Shown piece after piece: positions 28,554-36,219 of a stretch of 64,000 nt of DNA; the stretch's first letter is position 1, and each line of letters starts with the position of its first letter. The notes under the pieces are model-generated. The model was not told the origin of the DNA, did not search any database, and saw only the letters and a list, made by a program, of their open reading frames with translations. The stretch covers positions 3,720,001 to 3,784,000 of the forward strand of contig OZ245995.1 in NCBI GenBank assembly GCA_965230185.1. The letters are read 5' to 3'. This DNA comes from Motiliproteus sp965230185 (GTDB lineage Bacteria > Pseudomonadota > Gammaproteobacteria > Pseudomonadales > Balneatricaceae). The position numbers were made by a program, and so were the translations under genes.

Positions 28554-29561
28554 TCAGCGGGGCTCCTCCTGTTTGACTATGGCCATCTGATGTCCCTCTC
28601 CTTCAGGTAGCTGGAAAGAACCGGTCACCGTCAGGGACTGCTGATCAATCACCCACATCTGTGGAGTGGATCGGCTGGAGACGTACACCTTGCCGGTCCC
28701 TTTGATGCTGTTGAGATGATAGGGTTCAGGAGAGAGGGGGATCTTCTGTACAACACCGGAAACAGGATCCAGGGCCACCAGCTTATCCTCCTGCTGGCTG
28801 GTCACATACAACCGGCGGCCGTCATCACTGATATCCAGTCCGTGAAGGTTCTTCCCCACCGGGTATTGCTGTCGCGGCAACGAACCGTCGAGAGTTATGG
28901 CCGAGATGGCACCCTGCGCACTATTGCTGACGTACAGCACCCGGTCATCTGTTGACAGTGCCATATGCTCAGGGCCGGGACCGGCTTCCAGAGTACGGCT
29001 GACGGTCCAGTTGGTGGTGTCAATCTCGTCGACGGTGCCACTACCGGTGTTGCTGACATAGGCCTTGTTACCATCGCGGGTTACCACCAGATAGTAAGGT
29101 CCCTGTCCCGTTGCCACGGTTGCCGTAATCTGACTACTCTCGATATCCAGCACGCTTACCTGATGGCGAGTCGGATGAGTCGACAGCACGTAACGGCCAT
29201 CCGGTGTGATCGCCTGGTGATGGGACCAGCCGTCGATACCGATCGTCTGCATCACATGACCATGGGCGGGATGGACCAGGAACAGGTTACTGCTGCCTTT
29301 TTCAGGACCCTGCATCACTTCTTTAAGGCTTGCGGTGACTACATACTCACCATCCGGCGTAGCGACGAGACCATGAGGGTTCTCCACGCCGGTATATTGA
29401 CCGATAACGGTATCGGTCGCTGCATCCACTTTAACAACACTGTTTCCGGAGCCGGTCGGGATGTAAACAATCGGCTCAGCCTGAAGCGATCCGGCCAGTG
29501 CGCTTCCCAGCAGCAGAAATGTCCATCGCCATCCTCTGGTTTTTTGATTCAGATTTTTCAT
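28554..29561 (-). CDS. Exported YVTN-type beta-propeller protein
   Basis: This 335-residue periplasmic protein has a signal peptide ending SLQA-EP. About seven 40-residue propeller repeats follow, with units such as VVKVDAATDTVIGQYTGVENPHG, YVSNTGSGTVDEIDT and LYVTSQQEDKLVALD. The fold resembles the YncE/cytochrome cd1-like surrogate propellers. No heme-binding CxxCH is present. In this gene train it could bind a metal, a small molecule or a partner cytochrome. GGGAGG lies 8 nt before the ATG. Confidence 0.88.
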   Translation of the reverse strand: MKNLNQKTRGWRWTFLLLGSALAGSLQAEPIVYIPTGSGNSVVKVDAATDTVIGQYTGVENPHGLVATPDGEYVVTASLKEVMQGPEKGSSNLFLVHPAHGHVMQTIGIDGWSHHQAITPDGRYVLSTHPTRHQVSVLDIESSQITATVATGQGPYYLVVTRDGNKAYVSNTGSGTVDEIDTTNWTVSRTLEAGPGPEHMALSTDDRVLYVSNSAQGAISAITLDGSLPRQQYPVGKNLHGLDISDDGRRLYVTSQQEDKLVALDPVSGVVQKIPLSPEPYHLNSIKGTGKVYVSSRSTPQMWVIDQQSLTVTGSFQLPEGEGHQMAIVKQEEPR

Positions 29562-29579
29562 TTCAGCATCCTCCCGCCA

Positions 29580-29951
29580 TCAGAATTCACGCCGATTTTT
29601 TTGAGGCTTATCAGCGTCAATCGGTACCGGCCTGACAGAGTCAGTGACTGATTCCCGGAATTTAGCTTCTACTGAGTTTTCCTGATCCCCTTGTTTCTTC
29701 TCATCTTTATGGCAGCTGTGGCCTGCACGCATCATCAGAATGTGCATCAGCGGGCAGGCCAGTAGAATCAGGTAACTCAACCAGCTGCTGTTTTCAGTGC
29801 CGGCTCCGAAAATGGCGTATCCCATGATTGCTACACAGCCGGCCATCATCAGGTTATGGCCGCTGCGCCACCAGGGAGTGGAACTCGTTTTTTTTACCTG
29901 GCCTTCGGTGCCGAGGCTTTCTGGATTCTGTTTTTTGTCACAACAAGACAT
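29580..29951 (-). CDS. DUF2933-family membrane protein
   Basis: The 123-residue protein begins MSCCDKK and has two membrane helices (HNLMMAGCVAIMGYAIF and SWLSYLILLACPLMHILMM). The segment LLACPLMHILMMRAGHSCH is the DUF2933 hallmark, with Cys, Met and His that could bind Cu(I). A charged C-terminal tail of about 50 residues is longer than usual. CAGGAG lies 8 nt upstream of the ATG. It stands 18 bases before the propeller gene, so the two are probably cotranscribed. Confidence 0.82.
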   Translation of the reverse strand: MSCCDKKQNPESLGTEGQVKKTSSTPWWRSGHNLMMAGCVAIMGYAIFGAGTENSSWLSYLILLACPLMHILMMRAGHSCHKDEKKQGDQENSVEAKFRESVTDSVRPVPIDADKPQKNRREF

Positions 29952-30086
29952 GCGTTAATCTCCTGTAGCGATCAACCAGTCTGCTTTATGGTCGATCCGC
30001 ACAATGTGTTTTCTATCAGCTGGTTAAAGATCACCAGCTCCTCTCATAGCGGAGGCCTGGCGATCAGGGGATAAAAACGGACACAA

Positions 30087-30443
30087 TCAGGCGATAGGGG
30101 GCCGGAAGGCAGGAGCGGTATATGGAGGATGAGTGCGGGTTTCCAGCGGCGCTGCCGGAACTACCCGCGACTGATACCAGCCGCTGTCAGCGACGGTTTT
30201 GAGCAAACTCGCACCTGAACAACCACTATAGCAATGGTCCTGAGCACCGGCACTGCAATCCTGGCTCTCAGCCGGGCAATCCGGTGTAACAGCAGTTAAG
30301 CCATGCTGCTTCAGATGATGACCCGGCTGCTGCGGAATCGGCTCGATCGGCAGATGAGAAGCGAGCAAACCGACGCTGCTGACAGCCAGTACCAGCAGTA
30401 ATAACAGCCTCACCCTTAACCTTTTTACCAGACTAGTAAGCAT
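30087..30443 (-). CDS. Small exported Cys/His-rich protein (island paralogue 2)
   Basis: The 118-residue protein has a basic N-terminus and a hydrophobic leader (LLLLLVLAVSSVGLLA), then HHLKQHG. Four cysteines follow, spaced C-x6-C-x7-C-x3-C (DCPAESQDCSAGAQDHCYSGC), and the end is Pro-rich (TAPAFRPPIA). The plan matches the proteins at 18210-18581 and 33972-34370. I cannot name the family. It lies between the DUF2933 gene and a lipoprotein cytochrome. Periplasmic metal binding is an inference. Confidence 0.6.
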   Translation of the reverse strand: MLTSLVKRLRVRLLLLLVLAVSSVGLLASHLPIEPIPQQPGHHLKQHGLTAVTPDCPAESQDCSAGAQDHCYSGCSGASLLKTVADSGWYQSRVVPAAPLETRTHPPYTAPAFRPPIA

Positions 30444-30571
30444 CTCGTTGCCATGTTATCCCGGTGTTCCGGCCTTCAGAGGGGTAACACTCGACCGGAA
30501 TACGGGGTGCCAGAGCGGGTGAGCCCAACCCGACCCGTTAAAGGTCCAGCCACTGAAAGCCGCTGTCGGTT

Positions 30572-30991
30572 TCACCGGATACCTGCACTACGCTGAATTT
30601 TCCGAACATAGCCGACAATATGTCCCGCCTGTTCGGGCGATACCTGAGGCTGAGGAGGCATATCACCAAACTGCCAGTGATGGGCGCGGGTTCCGTTCTT
30701 CACAGCCCGGTAAAACGCCAGATCAGAATGGTGGGAAGGCTCATAGACCTTATGAATCAGCGGCGGGCCCTGATCCGTACCATCCGCTTTCTTGCCGTGA
30801 CAAGCCGCACAGTTAGCTTCAAACAGAGCTTTTCCCTGTCGGACGTCGGCCACAAAATCACCGGGAGGCACTCCCATTTTCTGCAATCGCTCCTCCTCTT
30901 CGGGCGGACTGCAGGCCGCCAGCAACAGGGAGCTGCCAATCATCGCCAGCAACGCCATAGGATTTTTTGAAACGCTGAACCTGATCTTCAT
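30572..30991 (-). CDS. Lipoprotein c-type cytochrome
   Basis: The 139-residue monoheme cytochrome has a lipobox (LLLAAC) and a single CAACH site followed by GKKADGTDQGPPL. A distal region GTRAHHWQFGDMPPQPQVSPEQAGHIVGYVRKIQ supplies the probable axial Met in DMPP. The HHW next to that region echoes the HAWHH motif of the other two island cytochromes. GGAGGG precedes the ATG. It is probably anchored to a membrane and acts in periplasmic electron transfer. Confidence 0.87.
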   Translation of the reverse strand: MKIRFSVSKNPMALLAMIGSSLLLAACSPPEEEERLQKMGVPPGDFVADVRQGKALFEANCAACHGKKADGTDQGPPLIHKVYEPSHHSDLAFYRAVKNGTRAHHWQFGDMPPQPQVSPEQAGHIVGYVRKIQRSAGIR

Positions 30992-31057
30992 GGTATTAAC
31001 CCTCCGCTTCCGATTTGCCCTGTTCCAGGTATTGCACCGCCACTAACGACCAAAGCC

Positions 31058-31921
31058 TCATTCTCCTTCCACTCGAGCTTTCAGCTGCGCCAGTACACGC
31101 TCAAGCTGTTCCAGAGGCTGGGCGCCATGGACCGGAATGGTCAGACCGCTAGCCCGGTGGCGGAGAAAATTACCCGGTGTACCGCTGACACCCGATTGCT
31201 GACCGTTCTGGTACTGCGTCAGCACCTTGTCGCGAAACCGACCGGACTTGAAACAGCGCTCAAATTTCTGGCGGTCAAGTCCCATTTCAACCGCCAGCGG
31301 GATCAGCTCCGAAACCGGAAACCCCTTGCCATTCGACCGGGTGCGTTGATAGATCAGATCCGAATAGCGCCAGAAGACGTCGTTGCCTCCCACATAGCCG
31401 GCGCACTCGGCGGCTTCGGCTTCCTTCTGGGCTCCGGGGTTATGAAAGTCGAGCGGAAAATGCCGGTAGACCCAGTTAACCTCGGGGTTATTCCTGATAA
31501 ACCGGTCAGCAGTCGCGTGAAAACGCTTGCAGTAGGGACATTCGTAGTCCGAATACTCGATCAGGCTATAGGCGGCTTCGGCATCACCACGAATATAGTC
31601 GCTGTCAGCATCCACCTCAGCGACATTTCTGGCGGCCCGCTGAGCCGAATTTTGCTGCTGCTCTGCCTGCACCCGGTTCTGTTTCCGGATAAACTTCAGG
31701 ATCTCCTGTTCAACACGGTTATTAAACTGCTCACCCTGAAGCGCTTCGCTGACACGCTGTTTCACCCGCTGATCGATCAGCCGTTCAACTTCAGGTGAGA
31801 GCCTGTCAGCATTTACAAGCCCGGACAGCAGCAGCAAAAAAGCCGCGACTCCCGAGGTCAGAGTTCTCGATATCAGCCCTCGGGATTGTGCCAGTGAAGT
31901 CATCGTCCACGTCACTTTCAT
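31058..31921 (-). CDS. DsbA-like thiol:disulfide oxidoreductase
   Basis: The ATG at 31921 gives a 287-residue protein with a signal peptide (GVAAFLLLLSGLVNA). A charged helical linker (about 40-100) is followed by a thioredoxin-fold DsbA/DsbG-like domain (DYECPYCKRFHATADRF) with an active-site CPYC and the cis-proline loop SGVSGTPGNFL. Further cysteines (AECAGY, FERCFKS) match the BdbD/DSBA-like group. It may form or repair disulfides, or keep heme or copper cysteines reduced, in the proteins encoded around it. It lies 70 bases after the diheme cytochrome gene. Confidence 0.88.
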   Translation of the reverse strand: MKVTWTMTSLAQSRGLISRTLTSGVAAFLLLLSGLVNADRLSPEVERLIDQRVKQRVSEALQGEQFNNRVEQEILKFIRKQNRVQAEQQQNSAQRAARNVAEVDADSDYIRGDAEAAYSLIEYSDYECPYCKRFHATADRFIRNNPEVNWVYRHFPLDFHNPGAQKEAEAAECAGYVGGNDVFWRYSDLIYQRTRSNGKGFPVSELIPLAVEMGLDRQKFERCFKSGRFRDKVLTQYQNGQQSGVSGTPGNFLRHRASGLTIPVHGAQPLEQLERVLAQLKARVEGE

Positions 31922-31991
31922 TATCGTTCTTCCATAGAGATTTAAAATCAGGGCCGGGAGATCAAACCTCTCAGCCCATACCATAAGTTCA

Positions 31992-32858
31992 TCAGCGTTC
32001 GGGAGACTTCAGGTATTCGGCAATTGCCTTCAGATCCTCTTCCGTCAGCCGGGAAGTCGTGTTTTCCACCACATGCCCCATAGACCCACCAAAGAAGTCG
32101 CCATCCGGTTTCATACCGGCTTCCAGTGAGAACACGATATCCTCGATATCCCAGCTGCCAAATTCCTTGTTGACCCTCGACACTAACGCCGGCACTGCCT
32201 CACCTTCTGGTCCATCGTCATTACCTGCCATGCCCTCATCTGTAAGCCCTCCCATCAGATTTCTGGGTGTGTGGCACTCGACGCAATGACCCGGTCCGTT
32301 AACGATATAGGCCCCACGGTTCCATGACGGGCTCTTTCCAGAGTCCGGTTCGAATCTGCGGTCATCAAAATTCAGCCATTTCCAGACGGCCAGCACCGAG
32401 CGCTGGTTGATGGGAAACGGAAGATCATGGAGTTTCGACGGTCTTGCAACAGCCGGCTGGGCATCCAGATAGGCTTTAAGATCCAACAGATCCTGATCGC
32501 TCATTCTGGCGTAGGAGGTATAGGGAAACGCCGGATAGTAATGTTCCCCGCTGGGACTGACACCCTCTCTCATAGCAGTGATAAAAGCCTGATCTGACCA
32601 GCCGCCGATGCCGTAGTCTCTGTCGGGACTGATGTTCGGTGTATAGAAGGTGCCGAATGGAGTGTCCATCTTCAGCCCGCCAGCCAGCGGTTCTCCCCCG
32701 CTTTCAGTATCGGTATGGCAAGAGGCACAACCGCCAAGCGCGAAAACATATTCGCCTCGCTGAACAGGGTCTTCTGTTTTCGAAGGTTCTGCCACAGCCT
32801 GCGCCGCCAGAGATCCGGTTACCATAAACAGCATTCCCGCTATTTTGCCTGGCTTCAT
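31992..32858 (-). CDS. Diheme c-type cytochrome
   Basis: The 288-residue exported protein has a signal peptide (MLFMVTGSLAAQAVA) and two heme sites, CASCH near residue 45 and CVECH near residue 193. GTFYTPNISPD after the first heme and YPAFPYTSY are typical of diheme cytochromes that accept electrons from alcohol or aldehyde dehydrogenases or transfer to terminal oxidases. No dehydrogenase is nearby. The start codon lies 2 bases after the cytochrome c' stop, which points to translational coupling. Confidence 0.92.
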   Translation of the reverse strand: MKPGKIAGMLFMVTGSLAAQAVAEPSKTEDPVQRGEYVFALGGCASCHTDTESGGEPLAGGLKMDTPFGTFYTPNISPDRDYGIGGWSDQAFITAMREGVSPSGEHYYPAFPYTSYARMSDQDLLDLKAYLDAQPAVARPSKLHDLPFPINQRSVLAVWKWLNFDDRRFEPDSGKSPSWNRGAYIVNGPGHCVECHTPRNLMGGLTDEGMAGNDDGPEGEAVPALVSRVNKEFGSWDIEDIVFSLEAGMKPDGDFFGGSMGHVVENTTSRLTEEDLKAIAEYLKSPER

Positions 32859-32860
32859 TA

Positions 32861-33349
32861 TCAGCGCTTCTCTTTTTTCTTCTTGCGATAGTCGGTATGG
32901 CAGGACTTACAGCTCTTACCCAGTTTTATAAACTGCTTTTTCAGGGAGCGGGGAGCCGCACCGTTCACTGAAAGCTCACCAAGCCTGTCAGCTTCCTCTG
33001 TGGTACGTCTGGACATTTCTTCGAACTGCTCCCATTCTTTCCAGAGTTCAGGGAGTGCTTCTGAGACCCCACCTCCGGAGCCTTCCGGAAACAGGCTTGG
33101 AATCATCGGACTGTGTTTCGATACGACCTTCGCGCCTTCCGCAAACGCGTCTGCTTCAAAGGGACGCTTACCTTTCACCATATCGCCCATAACCTTCATG
33201 GTATCTCCCATTTCCTTCATAGCATCCATTCGCTCTTTGACGATGCCTGTAGCACCGCCGTGAGCGCTCACCCATGACGGCAGGAGAGCACTGGAAACAA
33301 GCAACAGACGGGTTAAGGCACGAGCAGCATAGAACGGTGTTTTCTTCAT
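32861..33349 (-). CDS. Cytochrome c'-like protein
   Basis: The ATG at 33349 has AAGGA 7 nt upstream and gives 162 residues with a signal peptide (LLLVSSALLPSWVSA). Its heme site is near the C-terminus (KSCKSCHTDYRKKKK), and the body is a helical bundle with KERMDAMKEMGDTMK. This is the architecture of cytochrome c', which binds NO and CO in the periplasm. In a denitrifier it could protect against NO. It is coupled to the diheme gene downstream. Confidence 0.88.
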   Translation of the reverse strand: MKKTPFYAARALTRLLLVSSALLPSWVSAHGGATGIVKERMDAMKEMGDTMKVMGDMVKGKRPFEADAFAEGAKVVSKHSPMIPSLFPEGSGGGVSEALPELWKEWEQFEEMSRRTTEEADRLGELSVNGAAPRSLKKQFIKLGKSCKSCHTDYRKKKKEKR

Positions 33350-33432
33350 TGGACAATCCTTAGAAAATCTCAAATGTACTTTATTGTTTTGATATTACAG
33401 TCCACTATCGGACTGTGTCGTTCGAACCCATA

Positions 33433-33903
33433 TCAGTGATGCGGGCGATCCACCCAGTTTTTGTAGGTTGCTTTGGGCCACCTGGACTGGAACCAGCCGA
33501 TAACCGAAACAATCTCTTCATCGGAAAGTTTGCCGCCCCAGGCCGGCATTCCACCACCGCGCTTCACAGTACCGTATTTGACGGTGTCAAAAAGCTCGTT
33601 GATTCGATGATGCCAGGCGTGCCCGCTACCGTTCAGGGGTGGTGGTTGATTACGTCCGGAAGCATCCTTCTGTCGCCAGTTCGGAGCTCCCTGAGCCTGC
33701 TTGCCATGGCAGGCAGCGCAGCTTTCCCTGTAGATTTTCCCCCCTTCGCCCAGCTGCCTGAAGCTGTACCAGGGTTTTGCCGAGGTAATCTGTTTCGGTA
33801 GCGCCCCGTTGAATGCCATTTGCGGAGCGGCCTGGGCCGGAGAGATCAGTGTCAGCAGCAGGGCCAGGGACAGCCCTTCTGCCAGAAGAGAACGAAGATT
33901 CAT
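33433..33903 (-). CDS. Exported c-type cytochrome with HAWHH motif
   Basis: The 156-residue protein has a cleavable signal peptide (LALLLTLISPAQA) instead of a lipobox. It has one CAACH heme site, PPPLNGSGHAWHHRIN, and GGGMPAWGGKLSDEEIVSVIGWFQSRWPKATYKNW. It aligns along its length with the lipoprotein cytochrome at 23800-24237, so the two are paralogues at opposite ends of the cytochrome/copper block. One may be soluble and the other membrane-bound in the same relay. Confidence 0.9.
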   Translation of the reverse strand: MNLRSLLAEGLSLALLLTLISPAQAAPQMAFNGALPKQITSAKPWYSFRQLGEGGKIYRESCAACHGKQAQGAPNWRQKDASGRNQPPPLNGSGHAWHHRINELFDTVKYGTVKRGGGMPAWGGKLSDEEIVSVIGWFQSRWPKATYKNWVDRPHH

Positions 33904-33971
33904 AACGCGTCTCGCTTAATAAAAATGCGGCTGAAAAATACAGCGGTTAAGCGGACATAAGGTCCGCAGAA

Positions 33972-34370
33972 TTAAGCGATAAAGAGAGGGGGGCGCTGGA
34001 TAGAGCCAGGCAGCGGCTCAGGAAGCGGAATCAGTCGAGCGCTGTGCTGAAGCGATGCCGGGCGGGTAAACAGATCAGTTCCGCCCCCCACAGAAAGGGA
34101 ACTACAGGAACTGGCGATACAGTGCGCTGAACAGGCACCTTCGGCTGTTACATGATGGCAGGATTCCTGACTATCCGCCTTGCTGGTGGCGCCGTCTGTC
34201 AGGCTACCGACCTGTCCGTGGGCATGGAACAGCTGCTCGACGTCAGCTCCATGATGATGCTCCAGCTGGCCGCCAGCCGCCACTGCCCCTTCCACCATCA
34301 TCAGGGGAAAGATCATGGCAACAATCAGTGCCACAACAAGGACGGGATTTGTAGTTACCACCAGACGCAT
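33972..34370 (-). CDS. Small exported Cys/His-rich protein (island paralogue 3)
   Basis: The start is probably the ATG at 34370 (132 residues), though a longer in-frame start at 34421 exists. A hydrophobic leader (NPVLVVALIVAMIFPLMMVEG) is followed by a His-rich part (EHHHGADVEQLFHAHG). Four cysteines follow (SCHHVTAEGACSAHCIASSC), and the tail is Pro-rich, ending QRPPLFIA. It shares its plan with the proteins at 18210 and 30087, but its cysteine spacing is different (C-x8-C-x3-C-x4-C). It is the first gene of the minus-strand metal/cytochrome train. Its function is unknown. Confidence 0.55.
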   Translation of the reverse strand: MRLVVTTNPVLVVALIVAMIFPLMMVEGAVAAGGQLEHHHGADVEQLFHAHGQVGSLTDGATSKADSQESCHHVTAEGACSAHCIASSCSSLSVGGGTDLFTRPASLQHSARLIPLPEPLPGSIQRPPLFIA

Positions 34371-34421
34371 GCACCAAATAGTTGTCAATTTCCGGTCGGG
34401 AGTCAAGATCAGGCTACTCAT

Positions 34422-34966
34422 TCCTGCATACAGGGCAGAGGTTAGTTGATCGATACTAAAGGGACTTCAATATCATCCTGTGGTTCAACTTTATCTATTC
34501 ACCCGATGGCGACCGGGTTCACCGGGTTGTGGAAGAGATCCATCGAGTGAGGCTCATGCGGCATCCCAACAATCGTTCACCTGACTGGTTCAGGAAAGGT
34601 GCGACATCTTCAGGTTAATACTGATGGTTTTTTGAAATCAGACTGTCGCCTCTGGCGGTTCTGCCATTTGAGGGAGAGTTGTATGACGGATGTCGTTTGC
34701 ACCATAAGCCTGCAAATGACCAACTAAAAATTCACAGGCTTAAGCAAAAGATTGCGACAGAAGCTCTCATAAAATTGCTGCATAAGATTGCAAAATACTA
34801 CTGCCAATCGACTGCCACATGGGAACATGTAGTAGATTTACACTGACAGAATTTGCATTTAGTTGCCAACAGGGCCTGGTCACGCAAACCAGACACTGCC
34901 TCGGCAAACCGGCTACGGCAGAAGTGGACTCTCATAAATACTTGCAGCCCCAGGGGCGTCCATATA
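34422..34966. other. Upstream region of the cytochrome/copper gene train
   Basis: No intact gene is seen in these 545 bases. A short plus-strand stretch near 34508-34616 reads like coding sequence (HRVRLMRHPNNRSPDWFRKG, then a stop) but has no start; it may be a relic. The promoter for the minus-strand train should lie near 34400-34500. Confidence 0.35.
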
Positions 34967-36169
34967 TGGTCCAATGAACCCGGACACCGATTTAGGTGGT
35001 AAATTCACCACCTTAGGAGAGGTGCTCAATGGCAAGACAACGTCGATTGTTTTTAACCGAGTTCAAGAGAGAAGCTGCTAGCCTGGTGCTAGATCAGGGC
35101 TATTCCTTGGCCGAAGCCAGTCGTTCATTGGATGTTGGGACCAGTACTTTGAAGCGCTAGATTCGCCAGCTCGATCAGGAACCAAGTGGTATCACCCCGA
35201 CATCCAAGGCGCTGACCCCAGAGCAACAGCGGTTTCAAGGCATTATGTTGCACTGACCGGTTGAACTCACCACCGCTGTCTTAATGGCAGAAGATCTCAG
35301 TCGTACGCGCTGATCGATCAATTAAGTGAACAGCAACCTGTCGAACTGGTCCGCGCAGCCTTCGGTATCAACCACTCGAATTTCTATAGCTATCGGCAAC
35401 GACGTACACGTATTAATACCAGGCGTCTTCGCCTGAGAGCTAAAGTGAGTGAGATCTTTTCCCGCAGCCGAAGTGCTGCTGGCAGTCGCAGGATCATGGA
35501 CATGATGCGCGAAGATGGTATTAAGATCGGTCGCTACAAGGTTAGATCGCTGATGCGTGAAGCCGGGCCGGTGTGTAAGCAACCCGGTTCGCACAACTAC
35601 AAGCAGGCAACGGTCGAGCGGCCTGATATCCCCAACGTGTTGGACCGCCAATTCGACGTTGCACAGCCCAATCAGGTTTGGTGCGGCGACATCACTTACG
35701 TCTGGGCACAGGGGCGCTGGTATTACCTTGCAGTCGTGCTCGATCTCCACGCCCGGCGTGTCGTTGGCTGGGCCTTATCCAGCAAGGCTGGCGCCGACCT
35801 TGCAGTGAAGGCGTTAGATATGGCGTACGAGCAGCGAGGAAGACCACAGAAGGTCACGTTCCACTCGGACCGGGGCTCCCAGCACGCCAGCCGTAAATTC
35901 CGTCAGAGATTATGGCGCTACCGCATGCAGCAAAGCATGAGCCGCCGAGGAAACTGCTGGGATAACGCACCGATGGAGCGGCTGTTCCGCAGCTTAAAAA
36001 GCGAGTAGATACCGGCTGTGGGATACAGGTCTGCGGCTGAAGCACGAAGAGATATCAGTGAATTCTAATGAGCTACTACAACCACCAGCGGCCTCATCAG
36101 CACAACGAAGGACTGGCTCCCGCTCGAGCCGAAGAAAAGCTTAACCTACTGTCCGGAATTAGTTGACCA
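34967..36169 (+). mobile_element. Decayed IS3-family insertion sequence
   Basis: The ends share TGGTC and CCGGACA in inverted orientation (left from 34967, right to 36169), giving an element of about 1.2 kb, typical for IS3. It contains remnants of orfA and orfB (separate entry). No clear target-site duplication was found. Confidence 0.78.
35029..36166 (+). pseudogene. IS3-family transposase orfA-orfB, inactivated
   Basis: orfA opens MARQRRLFLTEFKREAASLVLDQGYSLAEASRSL, a helix-turn-helix protein, but stops at an in-frame TAG after about 43 codons where a Trp is expected. A frame change and internal loss follow before orfB. The orfB part (35306-36008) keeps a DDE integrase core (WCGDITYVW, FHSDRGSQH, NCWDNAPMERLFRSLKSE), then has another TAG at a Trp position. 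The C-terminus continues in a shifted frame (YYNHQRPHQHNEGLAP) to a TGA at 36166. Several lesions mean no active transposase. Confidence 0.85.
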
Positions 36170-36219
36170 CTACAGTTTGGGCGCAAGAGCAGAAATCTCT
36201 GGACAGACAATCCTAACTA

